Assembly (NCBI RefSeq): GCF_023168165.1
Contig: NZ_BQYJ01000003.1
Coordinates: 434,001 to 498,000 of the forward strand
Reading direction: 5' to 3'
DNA: 64,000 bases
DNA from: Niallia sp. NCCP-28
GTDB lineage: Bacteria; Bacillota; Bacilli; Bacillales; Cytobacillaceae
The notes under the pieces are model-generated. The model was not told the origin of the DNA, made no database searches, and saw nothing but the letters and a program-made list of their open reading frames with translations. Within the stretch, counting starts at the first letter, position 1. Each line of letters starts with the position of its first letter. Both the position numbers and the translations under genes were made by a program. This document shows positions 8,252-16,219 of the stretch, piece by piece.

Positions 8252-9555
8252 AGTCTGTATTTCGAGAGTTTTTTAATAATGAAAAAGTAGATTTTAATAA
8301 TTTAGATGATTCGGTATTAATTGTATTTGACACTAATATTATGTTAAATATTTATAGATTCTCTGAATCTACACGAAATACATTTTTAAGTGCGTTGGAA
8401 AAAGTAAAAAATAATATATGGATTCCATATCAAGTTGGCTTAGAATTTCATTTGCACAGACGTGAGATAATGGTGGAAATGGAGACAAAAAAAGATACCA
8501 TAGTTAATAATATTAATAATGAAACTGAAAAATATCTAAAAGCAATAAAAACATTATTGGACACGTATCCAATTAAAAGTATAGATGGAACAGAGGTAAG
8601 GAAAAAAATATTAAACCAGTTTAATGAAGAAATTAATAAAGTAAAAAATAGCTTTAATCAAGAACAAGTAGTTGAGCTGGATAATTTAATTAATAAAAAT
8701 GATGATAAGATATCAGTATTAGCGGAATTATTTGAGGGGAAGGTAGGAGGTCCTTTTTCACAAACTGAGATTGATTCTATTTGTAAAGAAGGTGAACTTA
8801 GGTATGAAGAGGAAATTCCGCCAGGATATAAAGATCGAACCAAAAAAGACATAACGAAATTCAATAATTTAAAATTTGAAAATAAATATGGTGATTTGAT
8901 TGCGTGGAAACAAATAATAAACAAGGCGAAAGATGCTAATAAAAAAACAGTGGTTTTTATAACAGGAGATGTAAAACCAGATTGGTGGTATGAAATTAAA
9001 GGAAAGAAAATTGGAGCTCGAGCAGAATTAAAAAAGGAAATGTTAAGAGAAGCGGATGCAGATTTAATGTTAATGGACATCAATACTTTCCTTAAAGAAA
9101 CAAGTACAGAAATCAAATTAGATTTGGTTGAAACTAAAAACCCCGAAGAGAATAAAAGGAAGTTTATGGTATTGAATCATAGTAAAACTGCTCCAAATGA
9201 TGAGGATTATAAAAAGATTATTCAACGTCATAGACGAGTTCGTAGAATTGATTCGGAGAGTGGAGGAACTTATTTAAAAATAGAAATAGGTGAATTATAT
9301 AATAAAGTAAAAGAGCAACTTGATAAAATAAGTAGTCAAATGCTTATGGTTGAAAGTGATGAGAATCTATCTAAAGAAATGCAAAGTATAGAATGGGAAT
9401 TAAATCAATTACAATTTAAATTATTAGATCTTCTTAATTATTTGGATAAGAATCAATTTGATACTCTTGTTATTGATCAAGTCAGATTTAGATTAGGTAG
9501 TTATTCTGAACGATTTAACTACTTACTACAACGAATCAAAAATGTAATAATTTAA
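8248..9555 (+). CDS. PIN_8 (PIN-like, DUF4935-type) nuclease protein, copy 1
   Basis: 435 residues. PIN-like RNase fold with all acidic positions visible: D28 in 'LIVFDTNIMLNIY', E in 'YQVGLEFHLHR', D in 'YGDLIAWKQII' and D in 'VFITGDVKPDWW'. A helical insert (about 70-190) and a C-terminal coiled region follow. The family is known as single-gene predicted RNases in phage and defence contexts. TTG start overlaps the stop of the decayed XtrA gene, so it was translationally coupled to it. It stays intact while its phage neighbours are broken. A related protein lies at 10426-11586. Confidence 0.8.
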   Translation: MKSVFREFFNNEKVDFNNLDDSVLIVFDTNIMLNIYRFSESTRNTFLSALEKVKNNIWIPYQVGLEFHLHRREIMVEMETKKDTIVNNINNETEKYLKAIKTLLDTYPIKSIDGTEVRKKILNQFNEEINKVKNSFNQEQVVELDNLINKNDDKISVLAELFEGKVGGPFSQTEIDSICKEGELRYEEEIPPGYKDRTKKDITKFNNLKFENKYGDLIAWKQIINKAKDANKKTVVFITGDVKPDWWYEIKGKKIGARAELKKEMLREADADLMLMDINTFLKETSTEIKLDLVETKNPEENKRKFMVLNHSKTAPNDEDYKKIIQRHRRVRRIDSESGGTYLKIEIGELYNKVKEQLDKISSQMLMVESDENLSKEMQSIEWELNQLQFKLLDLLNYLDKNQFDTLVIDQVRFRLGSYSERFNYLLQRIKNVII

Positions 9556-9590
9556 AAATAATTAATGTTGCAAGTTCTACCAGCCATCTG

Positions 9591-9643
9591 GAGGACACTG
9601 AACAAGCGGTTGATACCGTTTAGTTTGGTGTCCTCTTTTTATT
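9591..9643 (+). terminator. terminator after PIN_8 copy 1
   Basis: GAGGACAC / GTGTCCTC stem with an internal structured loop, then TTTTTATTT. Confidence 0.85.
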
Positions 9644-9664
9644 TATCCAAAAGAGGTGATGTTA

Positions 9665-9844
9665 ATGAATCCAGTATTTAAAGATCAACTAAAACAATGG
9701 AAAAAGCAGCATGAGATTAATTCACCTGAGACAAAAAAACAGAAGAAGAAAGAAACCTTTTCTACAAGAGATTTAGAGTATTTGATGGGAACAAGAAAAC
9801 CTAGATATCAAAGACATAATGGGGCAATTAGACAAAGGGGGTAA
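9665..9844 (+). CDS. small basic phage protein, 59 residues
   Basis: Lysine/arginine-rich ('QKKKETFSTRDLEYLMG') small protein 6 bp before the RinA-like gene. ATG 9665 follows AGAGGTGATG. Similar small proteins precede late activators in Bacillus prophages; function unknown. Confidence 0.6.
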   Translation: MNPVFKDQLKQWKKQHEINSPETKKQKKKETFSTRDLEYLMGTRKPRYQRHNGAIRQRG

Positions 9845-9850
9845 CTCCAT

Positions 9851-10303
9851 ATGGAAATAAATGTAACAGAATTAATTAGAGATTATCGTATGATGAAAAG
9901 GGAAGTAGAACGCCTACAAAGGATTATTTATGGACAACCAATGCCTATGAGATCATGGGGAGTTGCTCAATATGGTATAGAAGCTACATTACCTCATGGG
10001 AGTTCTGGGAAAAGCCAAGCTGAATTAAGGGATATGGATATTAGAGAGCAAAAGCAAATTGCAAGATTAGAAGAATATCAGCGGAAGGTGTATGCGATTG
10101 AAAGTGCTGGAGATTTTCTGGATAGGGAAATATTAAGAATTGTATATGATTGCATGTTAAGTGGAATGACAAGACAACAGATAGCAGTTCATTGAGACAT
10201 CTCAAGAGATTCAGTGGACAAGCTTCGTTCCGACATAAAGGCGCAAATCGGCACAAATACGACTTTTTCCAAACTTTTGCACGGAGAAAAAATGGCAGTG
10301 TAA
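9851..10303 (+). pseudogene. RinA/ArpU-like phage late-gene activator with in-frame TGA
   Basis: 151 codons open apart from a TGA at codon 115. Before it: coiled helices ('YRMMKREVERLQRIIYG') and 'EILRIVYDCMLSGMTRQQIA'. After it: 'DISRDSVDKLRSDIKAQIG'. The last two segments form a sigma-like helix-turn-helix, cut in half by the stop. Such proteins activate the terminase operon. The truncated product would lack its recognition helix. Confidence 0.72.
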
Positions 10304-10425
10304 AATAGTAAGACAGGGGAGGCAATTAACAAGTTGCTTCCTTCTATTTTGGTTAGAGAAATTCACCTTTTGTTGTCTTTTTATGATATATTACTAGAAA
10401 AATATAAAATAATAGGTGATTTAAT

Positions 10426-11586
10426 ATGGATAATTGGAATATTCATTTTCATCAGCCTAAAAAGGCTGATGAATTAATTAACAAAGCGGTAGTGGTTGTA
10501 GATGCTAATTTTCTTTTATCTGCATACCAATGGAGAAATGTGACTGTTGATGAGGTATTGAAAGTATTAAATAAATTAAGTGATGAAAACCGCTTGAAAA
10601 TACCTTATCAGGTGATTAAGGAATTCTCAAACAATCGACCGGGTATCTTAAAAGAAAGGATTAATGATTTAGAGACTACTATTAGCGGATTAAAAAATGA
10701 CAAAAAATCATTGAACGAAAGAGTTCCTATGCTTGAAAATCATCCGTTATTTATTAAAGCTGAAGAATTACAAGTTCAATATAATGAGGCATATAAAGTA
10801 TATAAGGATAGTTTAGTGAGATTAAGAGATGAAATAAAAAATCTTTTTGTTTATGATAAGTATTTGACTGAATTACAAAAGATTATAAAAAAATCTATAT
10901 TCCAACCAGAAGATATAGAAACTGAAGATACTTTAATAAGAGATGCCCAAAAACGTTTTGAGAGAAAAACACCTCCAGGTTATAAAGATGGTAAAAAAGA
11001 AGAAAATAATGCCGGTGACTATATAATTTGGGCTCATATATTAAAAATAAAAGATGATGTAATTTTTATAAGTAACGATAAAAAACCTGACTGGGTTTAT
11101 CAAGATAATAAAGAAAATTCAATTTCGGCTAGAAGGGAATTAATCGAAGAGTTTTATCAAGAATCAGGAGGTAAAGATTTTGTTCGTGTATCTCCGAAAG
11201 AATTTATTTCTCTATCTAATCCTAAATTAAGTGAATTTGTTAAACAAGATTTATCAACTAGTTATAAGTATCTAAATCAACGAAAGAAAAAACTCTCTAA
11301 GCATGAGCTTTTGATTAGTGAAACACTCGTGAGATATGATCCAATGTGTCTAATTATAAATTTGGAAGAACAACTTGATGAATATAATCCAGAAGCAAGA
11401 ATGATATATGAGACACTATCTAACACACAAGGTTTACAAGGCGTTAAAGAATTGGTAATACAAGTTTTTTCTAAAATGTTCGAAGGAATACAATTATGTA
11501 TTAGTGATGATAAATTTGAAGACTTGTGTAATGAACTATTGATAATAAAAGGAATGATTATTTCTAATAGGTTGGGTATAAATTAA
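10426..11586 (+). CDS. PIN_8 (PIN-like) nuclease protein, copy 2
   Basis: 386 residues, same domain plan as 8248-9555: D26 in 'VVVVDANFLLSAYQW', E in 'YQVIKEFSNNR', D in 'AGDYIIWAHIL', D in 'VIFISNDKKPDWVY', with a long coiled-coil insert (about 70-180) and the shared 'TPPGYKDGKKEE' stretch ('IPPGYKDRTKKD' in copy 1). ATG start follows AATAGGTG. Overall divergence from copy 1 is large, so this is not a recent duplication. Predicted RNase; abortive-infection-type defence is inference. Confidence 0.8.
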   Translation: MDNWNIHFHQPKKADELINKAVVVVDANFLLSAYQWRNVTVDEVLKVLNKLSDENRLKIPYQVIKEFSNNRPGILKERINDLETTISGLKNDKKSLNERVPMLENHPLFIKAEELQVQYNEAYKVYKDSLVRLRDEIKNLFVYDKYLTELQKIIKKSIFQPEDIETEDTLIRDAQKRFERKTPPGYKDGKKEENNAGDYIIWAHILKIKDDVIFISNDKKPDWVYQDNKENSISARRELIEEFYQESGGKDFVRVSPKEFISLSNPKLSEFVKQDLSTSYKYLNQRKKKLSKHELLISETLVRYDPMCLIINLEEQLDEYNPEARMIYETLSNTQGLQGVKELVIQVFSKMFEGIQLCISDDKFEDLCNELLIIKGMIISNRLGIN

Positions 11587-11688
11587 TTCTGCATTTTCTT
11601 TGCACTTTCAACCTCATTTTTCATATTATTATGCTAGTATCAAATTGGTTGTAAAAAAGATATCACTTAATTTTGGTGCTTTTTTAAA

Positions 11689-11694
11689 TATAAT
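11689..11694 (+). promoter_or_regulatory. -10 box TATAAT of the tRNA-like RNA
   Basis: Perfect TATAAT; the -35 region (CTTAAT at about 17 bp) is poor. A start about 7 nt downstream places the 5' end just before the tRNA-like acceptor strand. Confidence 0.45.
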
Positions 11695-11708
11695 TTATTT
11701 CTTTAGTT

Positions 11709-11845
11709 TGCGGTGGCGGAATAATGTAGACGCTAGCTAGTTATGCCAGGGACCTTTTAAGCCTGCACGACACGGTAAACGAGATATGAGGGAGCATAAA
11801 CGTAGTCGGCCCTGATATCATGTAAGGTGCAAATCCTTCCCCGCA
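11709..11845 (+). ncRNA. tRNA-Leu-like structured RNA without an anticodon arm
   Basis: The 5' part (TGCGG, then TGGCGGAAT...GTAGACGC) looks like the acceptor strand and D arm of bacterial tRNA-Leu, and the 3' part (AAGG TGCAAAT CCTT CC CCGCA) looks like its T arm and acceptor end; TGCGG and CCGCA pair. Between them, instead of an anticodon arm, are about 85 nt with a ten-position stem GATATGAGGG / CCCTGATATC (one mismatch; 11783-11792 with 11810-11819). CTTCCCC (11836-11842) can instead pair with GGGGAAG (11869-11875), which would destroy the T arm and acceptor stem. A hairpin GTTCAAG / CTTGAAC and a terminator follow. It sits in the gap between phage activator and terminase genes. Strong as a structured RNA, function unknown. 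Confidence 0.65.
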
Positions 11846-11918
11846 TAAACATCATGCTAAGCCATAATGGGGAAGTATATGATAAAAAGGGTTCAAGGTT
11901 ATCTTGAACAAAGTAAAA

Positions 11919-11952
11919 GAGGCACCTTCCTATTTAGAGAGGTGCCTTTTTG
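11919..11952 (+). terminator. terminator of the tRNA-like RNA
   Basis: GGCACCT / AGGTGCC stem with TTTTTG tail, 75 nt beyond the tRNA-like body. A second perfect hairpin GTTCAAG-GTTAT-CTTGAAC (11891-11909) lies just upstream. Confidence 0.88.
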
Positions 11953-12085
11953 TTAAAAAATGCAAATCCTTCTATGTTTATTTAATTTAATTTCTTAATT
12001 GACCGAAAGAATGGATAAAACGCACCCATTCTTCCGGATTACTCTTTCTATCGTGTCTGCTGCGACAAGTGGGACACATTAAATA

Positions 12086-12157
12086 TTAATTTTTGTTTTT
12101 TCTTAGGTAGTCTAACACGATAATAACTATAAGAAGTTCAAATATAGCTACGCTCAT
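12086..12157 (-). CDS. 23-residue hydrophobic peptide
   Basis: Reads MSVAIFELLIVIIVLDYL then RKNKN: one membrane helix with a basic tail, the layout of type I toxins and small membrane regulators. Ribosome-binding site GAAGGTG, 6 nt before ATG. It is followed on the same strand by a 30-codon frame (about 11995-12087) starting MCPTCRSRH that has no clear ribosome-binding site. Two copies of GACCGAAAGAA flank the region (about 12000 and 12183). Confidence 0.5.
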   Translation of the reverse strand: MSVAIFELLIVIIVLDYLRKNKN

Positions 12158-12209
12158 GCTATCACCTTCTTTCGATGTATTAGACCGAAAGAAATTTCAT
12201 CAGGTACTT

Positions 12210-12235
12210 TTGTTACAATCCTAATTGTATAACAA
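12210..12235. promoter_or_regulatory. imperfect palindrome, possible operator
   Basis: TTGTTACAAT-CCTA-ATTGTATAACAA, an inverted repeat with a 2-nt asymmetry, in the divergent space between the 23-residue peptide gene and the DUF2513 gene. No cognate repressor is evident nearby. Confidence 0.35.
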
Positions 12236-12373
12236 TAAAATATTCTTTTCAAGAGGCGGGAAATATAATAATATCAAGGGTTTAGAGCAATTTTAATTTA
12301 ATTCTTTAGTTTTGCAAAGTTGCAGGAAAATGCCTCCTTTTATCGAAATGTTGAAGTAAAGGAGTTGGTTAAA

Positions 12374-12739
12374 GTGAAGAGAGATATGGAATTAGTTAGA
12401 GATTTGTTATTTTTAATAGAATCTCAAGATAGTGATCATAACGAATTAAAAATTCCGTCTGAAATAGATAGGGAAGTTGCTGTATATCATTTGAATATTA
12501 TGGAACAAGCTGGTTTTACTGATAATACTATACAATATGCCGATAATAAGCCCATGTGGATTTATAGTTCGTTAACTTGGGATGGGCATGATTTTTTAGA
12601 TTCTATTAAAAATGATACGGTATGGAATAAGATTAAAAGTGGTGTGAAGAGTAAAGGGTTAGAATTAGGCCAATTATCTTTTAGTGTTTTAAAAGAATAT
12701 GCCAAGCTGGAATTAAAGAAAAAATTAGGAATGGAATAA
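12374..12739 (+). CDS. DUF2513 domain protein
   Basis: 121 residues. 'KRDMELVRDLLFLIES' and 'HLNIMEQAGF...SLTWDGHDFLDSI' are the hallmarks of DUF2513, a winged-helix-like family common in prophages and accessory islands. GTG 12374 is chosen because AAGGAG lies 8 nt upstream; a longer frame back to 12320 has no ribosome-binding site. Function unknown. Confidence 0.75.
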   Translation: MKRDMELVRDLLFLIESQDSDHNELKIPSEIDREVAVYHLNIMEQAGFTDNTIQYADNKPMWIYSSLTWDGHDFLDSIKNDTVWNKIKSGVKSKGLELGQLSFSVLKEYAKLELKKKLGME

Positions 12740-12894
12740 AAAATAAGCGTCCTTCGGAATGTTTTTAATTGTCTGTCAATAGATAGAAAATTTAAAGTTA
12801 GGCCTTTGTGCATCTCATTGGTAAAATTTATTAATTTACCCCTTTTAATATGGGAATATTAATCTATAATATTGTGATGGAAGGAGGAGTTGAG

Positions 12895-13710
12895 ATGGGA
12901 AAAAAGGTAGTTTGTATGCTTCTTTTAGCTATTGTCTATTTTAATGTACATATTACAGCTAATGCAGCTCAAACACAGACAAATAATGTTGAAAATGAAA
13001 TATTAACAAAAGAAATTATTCAACTTCAGAAGGAGATTAAAGATTTAAAAAAAGATTCAGATCAATTTTTAACTGGTACTGATTGGGTGGCAATTGGCGC
13101 GGCTTTAGTAGCGCTATTGGGTTCTGGATTGACTTTTTTTGGTACAAAAAAATCTATCAAGGCAGCTAAAGAAAGTTCTGATGCATCAAACCAGACAAGC
13201 GAAAGACTTGCAATACTTGAAGCTGAAACACAAAGCAAACAGAGGTTAATTGAAGTTGTTAGTACTCAAAGGGTACAGTGGATTAACAGCCTTAGAGAAA
13301 ACTTTAGTCAGCTAGCAAGAGTTACATATCAAATGACTAATTTAAGAGAACGTAATGAAGATGTACCAAATGAATTGGATATTGAACTAAACTATTATGT
13401 TAATCATATTGAATTATTTTTAAATCCGACAGAGGAATTGACCAAAACTTTTATAGTAATAAAAGATACTGTGGGTAATTACCTAATGTCACATGCTCCT
13501 TTCGATATAAGAAGATATGGAGCGATGATGCAGGATTTACACTATTTACAACAGGTAATCTTAAAATCAGAATGGAGAAGACTAAAATTAGAGTCAACTA
13601 CTGGGACAGAAGTTGATGATATGGAAGAAATACATAAAATGATAGCGAAGAAAATCAATGAAAACAACTACAATCGATTATTAAGAAATGCATACGAAGG
13701 AAATAATTAA
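12895..13710 (+). CDS. membrane-anchored coiled-coil protein, 271 residues
   Basis: ATG 12895 follows AAGGAGGAGTTGAG. Signal-like segment (residues 1-22, ending ITANAAQ), a coiled-coil stretch ('IIQLQKEIKDLKKDSDQ'), a membrane helix (about 62-82, 'WVAIGAALVALLGSGLTFF'), a second coiled coil and a cytoplasmic helical domain. 156 bp after the DUF2513 gene and possibly co-transcribed. Its terminator is duplicated around the adjacent IS. No family recognised. Confidence 0.6.
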   Translation: MGKKVVCMLLLAIVYFNVHITANAAQTQTNNVENEILTKEIIQLQKEIKDLKKDSDQFLTGTDWVAIGAALVALLGSGLTFFGTKKSIKAAKESSDASNQTSERLAILEAETQSKQRLIEVVSTQRVQWINSLRENFSQLARVTYQMTNLRERNEDVPNELDIELNYYVNHIELFLNPTEELTKTFIVIKDTVGNYLMSHAPFDIRRYGAMMQDLHYLQQVILKSEWRRLKLESTTGTEVDDMEEIHKMIAKKINENNYNRLLRNAYEGNN

Positions 13711-13733
13711 AACACCTATTAAGGTGTTTTTTT
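13706..13733. repeat. 28-bp target duplication, left copy (a terminator hairpin)
   Basis: Contains AACACCT-ATTA-AGGTGTT followed by a T run: the rho-independent terminator of the upstream gene. An identical 28-bp copy lies at 14445-14472, on the far side of the IS. Confidence 0.9.
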
Positions 13734-14444
13734 CAGGCTGTTGAGAAAGTCTTTTCTCCACAGCCTTTTTTGAGTTTAATGAAGTCCTTACCTGTCAAAA
13801 CTGCTAAAAAGGAAAAAGAAGGAGCGATGCAGAATGATGGGAGCCTTACCAAATCATCGAGACCAAGAAGTAACAGTATCTGTTGAATCATTAGTACCAG
13901 TCGATCATTTTTTACGTGCTGTAGAAACAACCATTGATTTTTCATTTATTGAAACCAAGTTACAACCTTATTATTGTGAGGATAATGGGAGACCTTCTAT
14001 TCACCCCATTACGCTTTTCAAAATGATGTTTATTGGCTATTTTTATGGCATTCGTTCGGATTGTATGTCTGCCAAGCAAACACAGCGAACCATTACCCGT
14101 CATCTTTGGAAAGAATATAAAGAAATTACCCGACAATATAAGCGAACAAAAGAAGGGAAACAATTATATAGACTTCGCTGTTCCAGTATTGAACGGAGTT
14201 TCGCCGATGCAAAAGAGCTTCATGGCTATCGGTATGCCCGTTTTCGTGGAGTAAGGTCTGTCCAAGAACAGGCTTTTCTAACAGCCACTTGCCAAAATAT
14301 AAAGAAAATAGCCCTCCATCTCATCAAAAAGATGGGATGGAAGGCCATTTTAAAGATGTCTTCTTCTTTCCATTGTTTTTTATCCTTATCTATCAAAAAA
14401 AATTCGTATCCTTTAAAAATCTAAAGGGGTTTCTCGACACTCTG
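13734..14444 (+). mobile_element. IS1182-family element, internally deleted
   Basis: Ends CAGGCTGTTGAGAAAGTC (left) and, reverse-complemented, CAGAGTGTCGAGAAACCC (right) form matching inverted repeats. Exact 28-bp direct repeats flank it. At 711 bp it is less than half the length of a complete member. Inserted into a terminator palindrome, a target choice known in this family. Confidence 0.88.
13834..14424 (+). pseudogene. IS1182 transposase, internal deletion
   Basis: 196 residues against about 450 or more in the family. N-terminal part ('[18 protein letters not shown]', '[20 protein letters not shown]') is joined directly to the C-terminal '[18 protein letters not shown]' and '[14 protein letters not shown]'. 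The middle of the DDE domain is missing, so the product cannot be active. Confidence 0.88.
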
Positions 14445-14472
14445 ATTAAAACACCTATTAAGGTGTTTTTTT
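14445..14472. repeat. 28-bp target duplication, right copy
   Basis: Identical to 13706-13733. It restores a functional terminator on the right side of the IS. Confidence 0.9.
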
Positions 14473-14674
14473 GTTATCTGTAAACTGGATATTGCACCAA
14501 AAGTAAATATCATCCATGCAGCGCCTATACGAATGAAAAGGTTACAATCTTTCTGGGATGTGCAGTGTTTAGTTTAGAAATAACGAAACAACGAGGTGTT
14601 CATAAGTTATTAGGTCGCTTTTTGCCTTATCCGTTTTTAATTTATTTTTACTAAAATCTAAGAAGGTGATGATT

Positions 14675-14725
14675 GTGAAAGTTAGAGATTATCGGAAACC
14701 AGAACAGTCTAAGAAGCTAGAATAA
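14675..14725 (+). CDS. possible 16-residue leader/phage micro-ORF
   Basis: GTG after AAGAAGGTGATGATT; encodes a highly charged MKVRDYRKPEQSKKLE. The only support is the ribosome-binding site and the position in the phage region. Confidence 0.25.
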   Translation: MKVRDYRKPEQSKKLE

Positions 14726-14726
14726 G

Positions 14727-14843
14727 ATGGGAAAAAAGAACAAGCCAGGTAAGCGTGATATAGAGGAATCAATGGGGAATAAACAGCAGATTTTGAAGCT
14801 TGATCAGAACTATAAAGTGAAAAATAAAATAAATAAATTATAA
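14727..14843 (+). CDS. small charged phage protein, 38 residues
   Basis: ATG right after the previous frame; reads MGKKNKPGKRDIEE and ends KNKINKL. Lys-rich, unknown. The terminator at 14889 follows. Confidence 0.35.
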   Translation: MGKKNKPGKRDIEESMGNKQQILKLDQNYKVKNKINKL

Positions 14844-14888
14844 TTTGTATAATTTATTTTTATTAAATCATAATATGTAATGTAGAAA

Positions 14889-14929
14889 TTACAGCTTGTA
14901 TTACCAGTACAAGCTGTAATAGATTTTTT
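14889..14929 (+). terminator. strong terminator
   Basis: Perfect 12-bp stem TTACAGCTTGTA / TACAAGCTGTAA, 7-nt loop, then TAGATTTTTT. Confidence 0.88.
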
Positions 14930-15032
14930 ACAAATGTAGCAAATAATTATATATGAGTCCTGCTAACAACCAATGTGTTAAGTTAGGACTCAGTTCTATA
15001 CGGATTAAATCTAATAGTTGTATCTTTATCAT
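14928..15032 (-). CDS. 34-residue hydrophobic peptide
   Basis: Begins MIKIQLLDLIRIELSPN and ends WLLAGLIYNYLLHL; very good ribosome-binding site AAAGGAGGTTA before ATG. The coding sequence contains an inverted repeat (GAGTCCT...AGGACTC), so the mRNA folds on itself. Looks like a small membrane peptide; possibly a type I toxin. Family not recognised. Confidence 0.5.
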   Translation of the reverse strand: MIKIQLLDLIRIELSPNLTHWLLAGLIYNYLLHL

Positions 15033-15092
15033 TAACCTCCTTTCTATATGAATGAGGTTATTATTTGATTATTTTTATATAGTTATTCAAGA

Positions 15093-15150
15093 TGTCGTTA
15101 TTTGACGAACGATAGTATTTGTCTACCTAGTTTCTTTTACTCATAATTAG
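15093..15150. repeat. conserved 58-bp upstream motif, copy A
   Basis: TGTCGTTATTTGACGAACGA, then TAGTATTTGTC and a pyrimidine stretch to ATAATTA. Nearly the same sequence occurs at 41944-42000. Each copy ends 20-25 bp before a TTG-started small gene and contains TCGT-6 nt-ACGA. Function unknown; a shared promoter or operator is likely. Confidence 0.6.
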
Positions 15151-15168
15151 GAATGGGAGGTGGACTAC

Positions 15169-15339
15169 TTGATTCAAACAAGAATTATTACGGAATATTA
15201 TAAAGATTTACAAAAAAGTCTTAATCAAGAATTAAAAGAATTAAGAGAACGTGAAATTGTAGATATAAAATTTGTGGTTAACAATGAACCGATCACTGAA
15301 AAAGAATATTATACTGCAATGATTATGTATAAGGCTTAG
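15169..15339 (+). CDS. Cse60-family sporulation-type protein
   Basis: 56 residues: 'MIQTRIITEYYKDLQKSLNQ', 'VDIKFVV' and C-terminal 'YYTAMIMYK', the layout of Cse60. TTG start after GGGAGGTGG. Cse60-like genes also occur within Bacillus prophages, as here ahead of the terminase genes. Confidence 0.7.
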   Translation: MIQTRIITEYYKDLQKSLNQELKELREREIVDIKFVVNNEPITEKEYYTAMIMYKA

Positions 15340-15366
15340 AGCATCCCGTGGGGTGCTTTTTCTTTT
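15340..15366 (+). terminator. terminator after the Cse60-like gene
   Basis: AGCATCCC-GT-GGGGTGCT hairpin with TTTTC. Confidence 0.8.
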
Positions 15367-15409
15367 GTCCAAAACAAACACAAATAATGGAGGTGGAAGG
15401 TGATGTAGC

Positions 15410-16219
15410 ATGGCTGAAAAGTATGTACAAGCTGAAAAAGATTATATCAAAGGCGTGAAATATAAAGATATTGCAGAGAAATATGGTGTCTCAATTAACA
15501 CCGTTAAGTCATGGAAAAAACGATATGGTTGGAACCGGGATAGGGGTGCACCCAAAGAAAAAAGTGTGCACACAAAAAAGTGAGGTGCACCAAAAGGGAA
15601 TATCAACGCAAAAGGCAATATTGGCGGGGCTGCTCCTAAAGGTAATTCCAATGCTGTTACTCATGGCCTCTTTGCTAAGTTCCTTCCAGATGAAACATTA
15701 GAAATAATGGAGCATATGAATGAGCGTTCTCCAGCAGATTTAATCTGGGACCAAATACAAATACAGTATGCTGCCATTATTCGAGCGCAAAAGATTATGT
15801 TGGTGCAAGATAAACATGAAATGATCAAAGAGTTGAAAAAGGCAAAATATGAATACTATCCACGTCCTGAAGAGGAAGGCGGCGGTGTTGAACAGGCAGT
15901 TACAGAAGAAGAATTTGAGTTTCAGTTTGCGTGGGATCGCCATGCTACTTTCATGAATGCACAATCTAGGGCTATGGGAGAGTTAAGATCCTTAATAAAA
16001 CAGTTTGATGAAATGGCTCATAAAGATGATGAGAGAAGATTGAAACTGGAAGGCATGCAGCTGGGAATCGAGAAGACAAAAGCTGATATCGCAAAAGTAA
16101 AAGCCGATACCAAAACAGAAGGTGATACCACATCGCAAACGGTCATCATCACTGGTGAGGATGAAATGCGGAGAGTTTTAGCAGCTAAGAAGGTGAGTGA
16201 ACAAAATGGAGATGGCTGA
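15410..16219 (+). pseudogene. phage terminase small subunit (PBSX type) with in-frame TGA
   Basis: Open from ATG 15410 (GGAGGTGGAAGGTG upstream) to 16219 except for TGA about codon 58. The N-terminal helix-turn-helix '[20 protein letters not shown]' binds pac/cos DNA. After the stop come '[15 protein letters not shown]', '[16 protein letters not shown]' and a helical oligomerisation region. The second part could be translated separately from ATG 15707. The 3' end overlaps the large subunit start by 23 bp. Confidence 0.85.
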
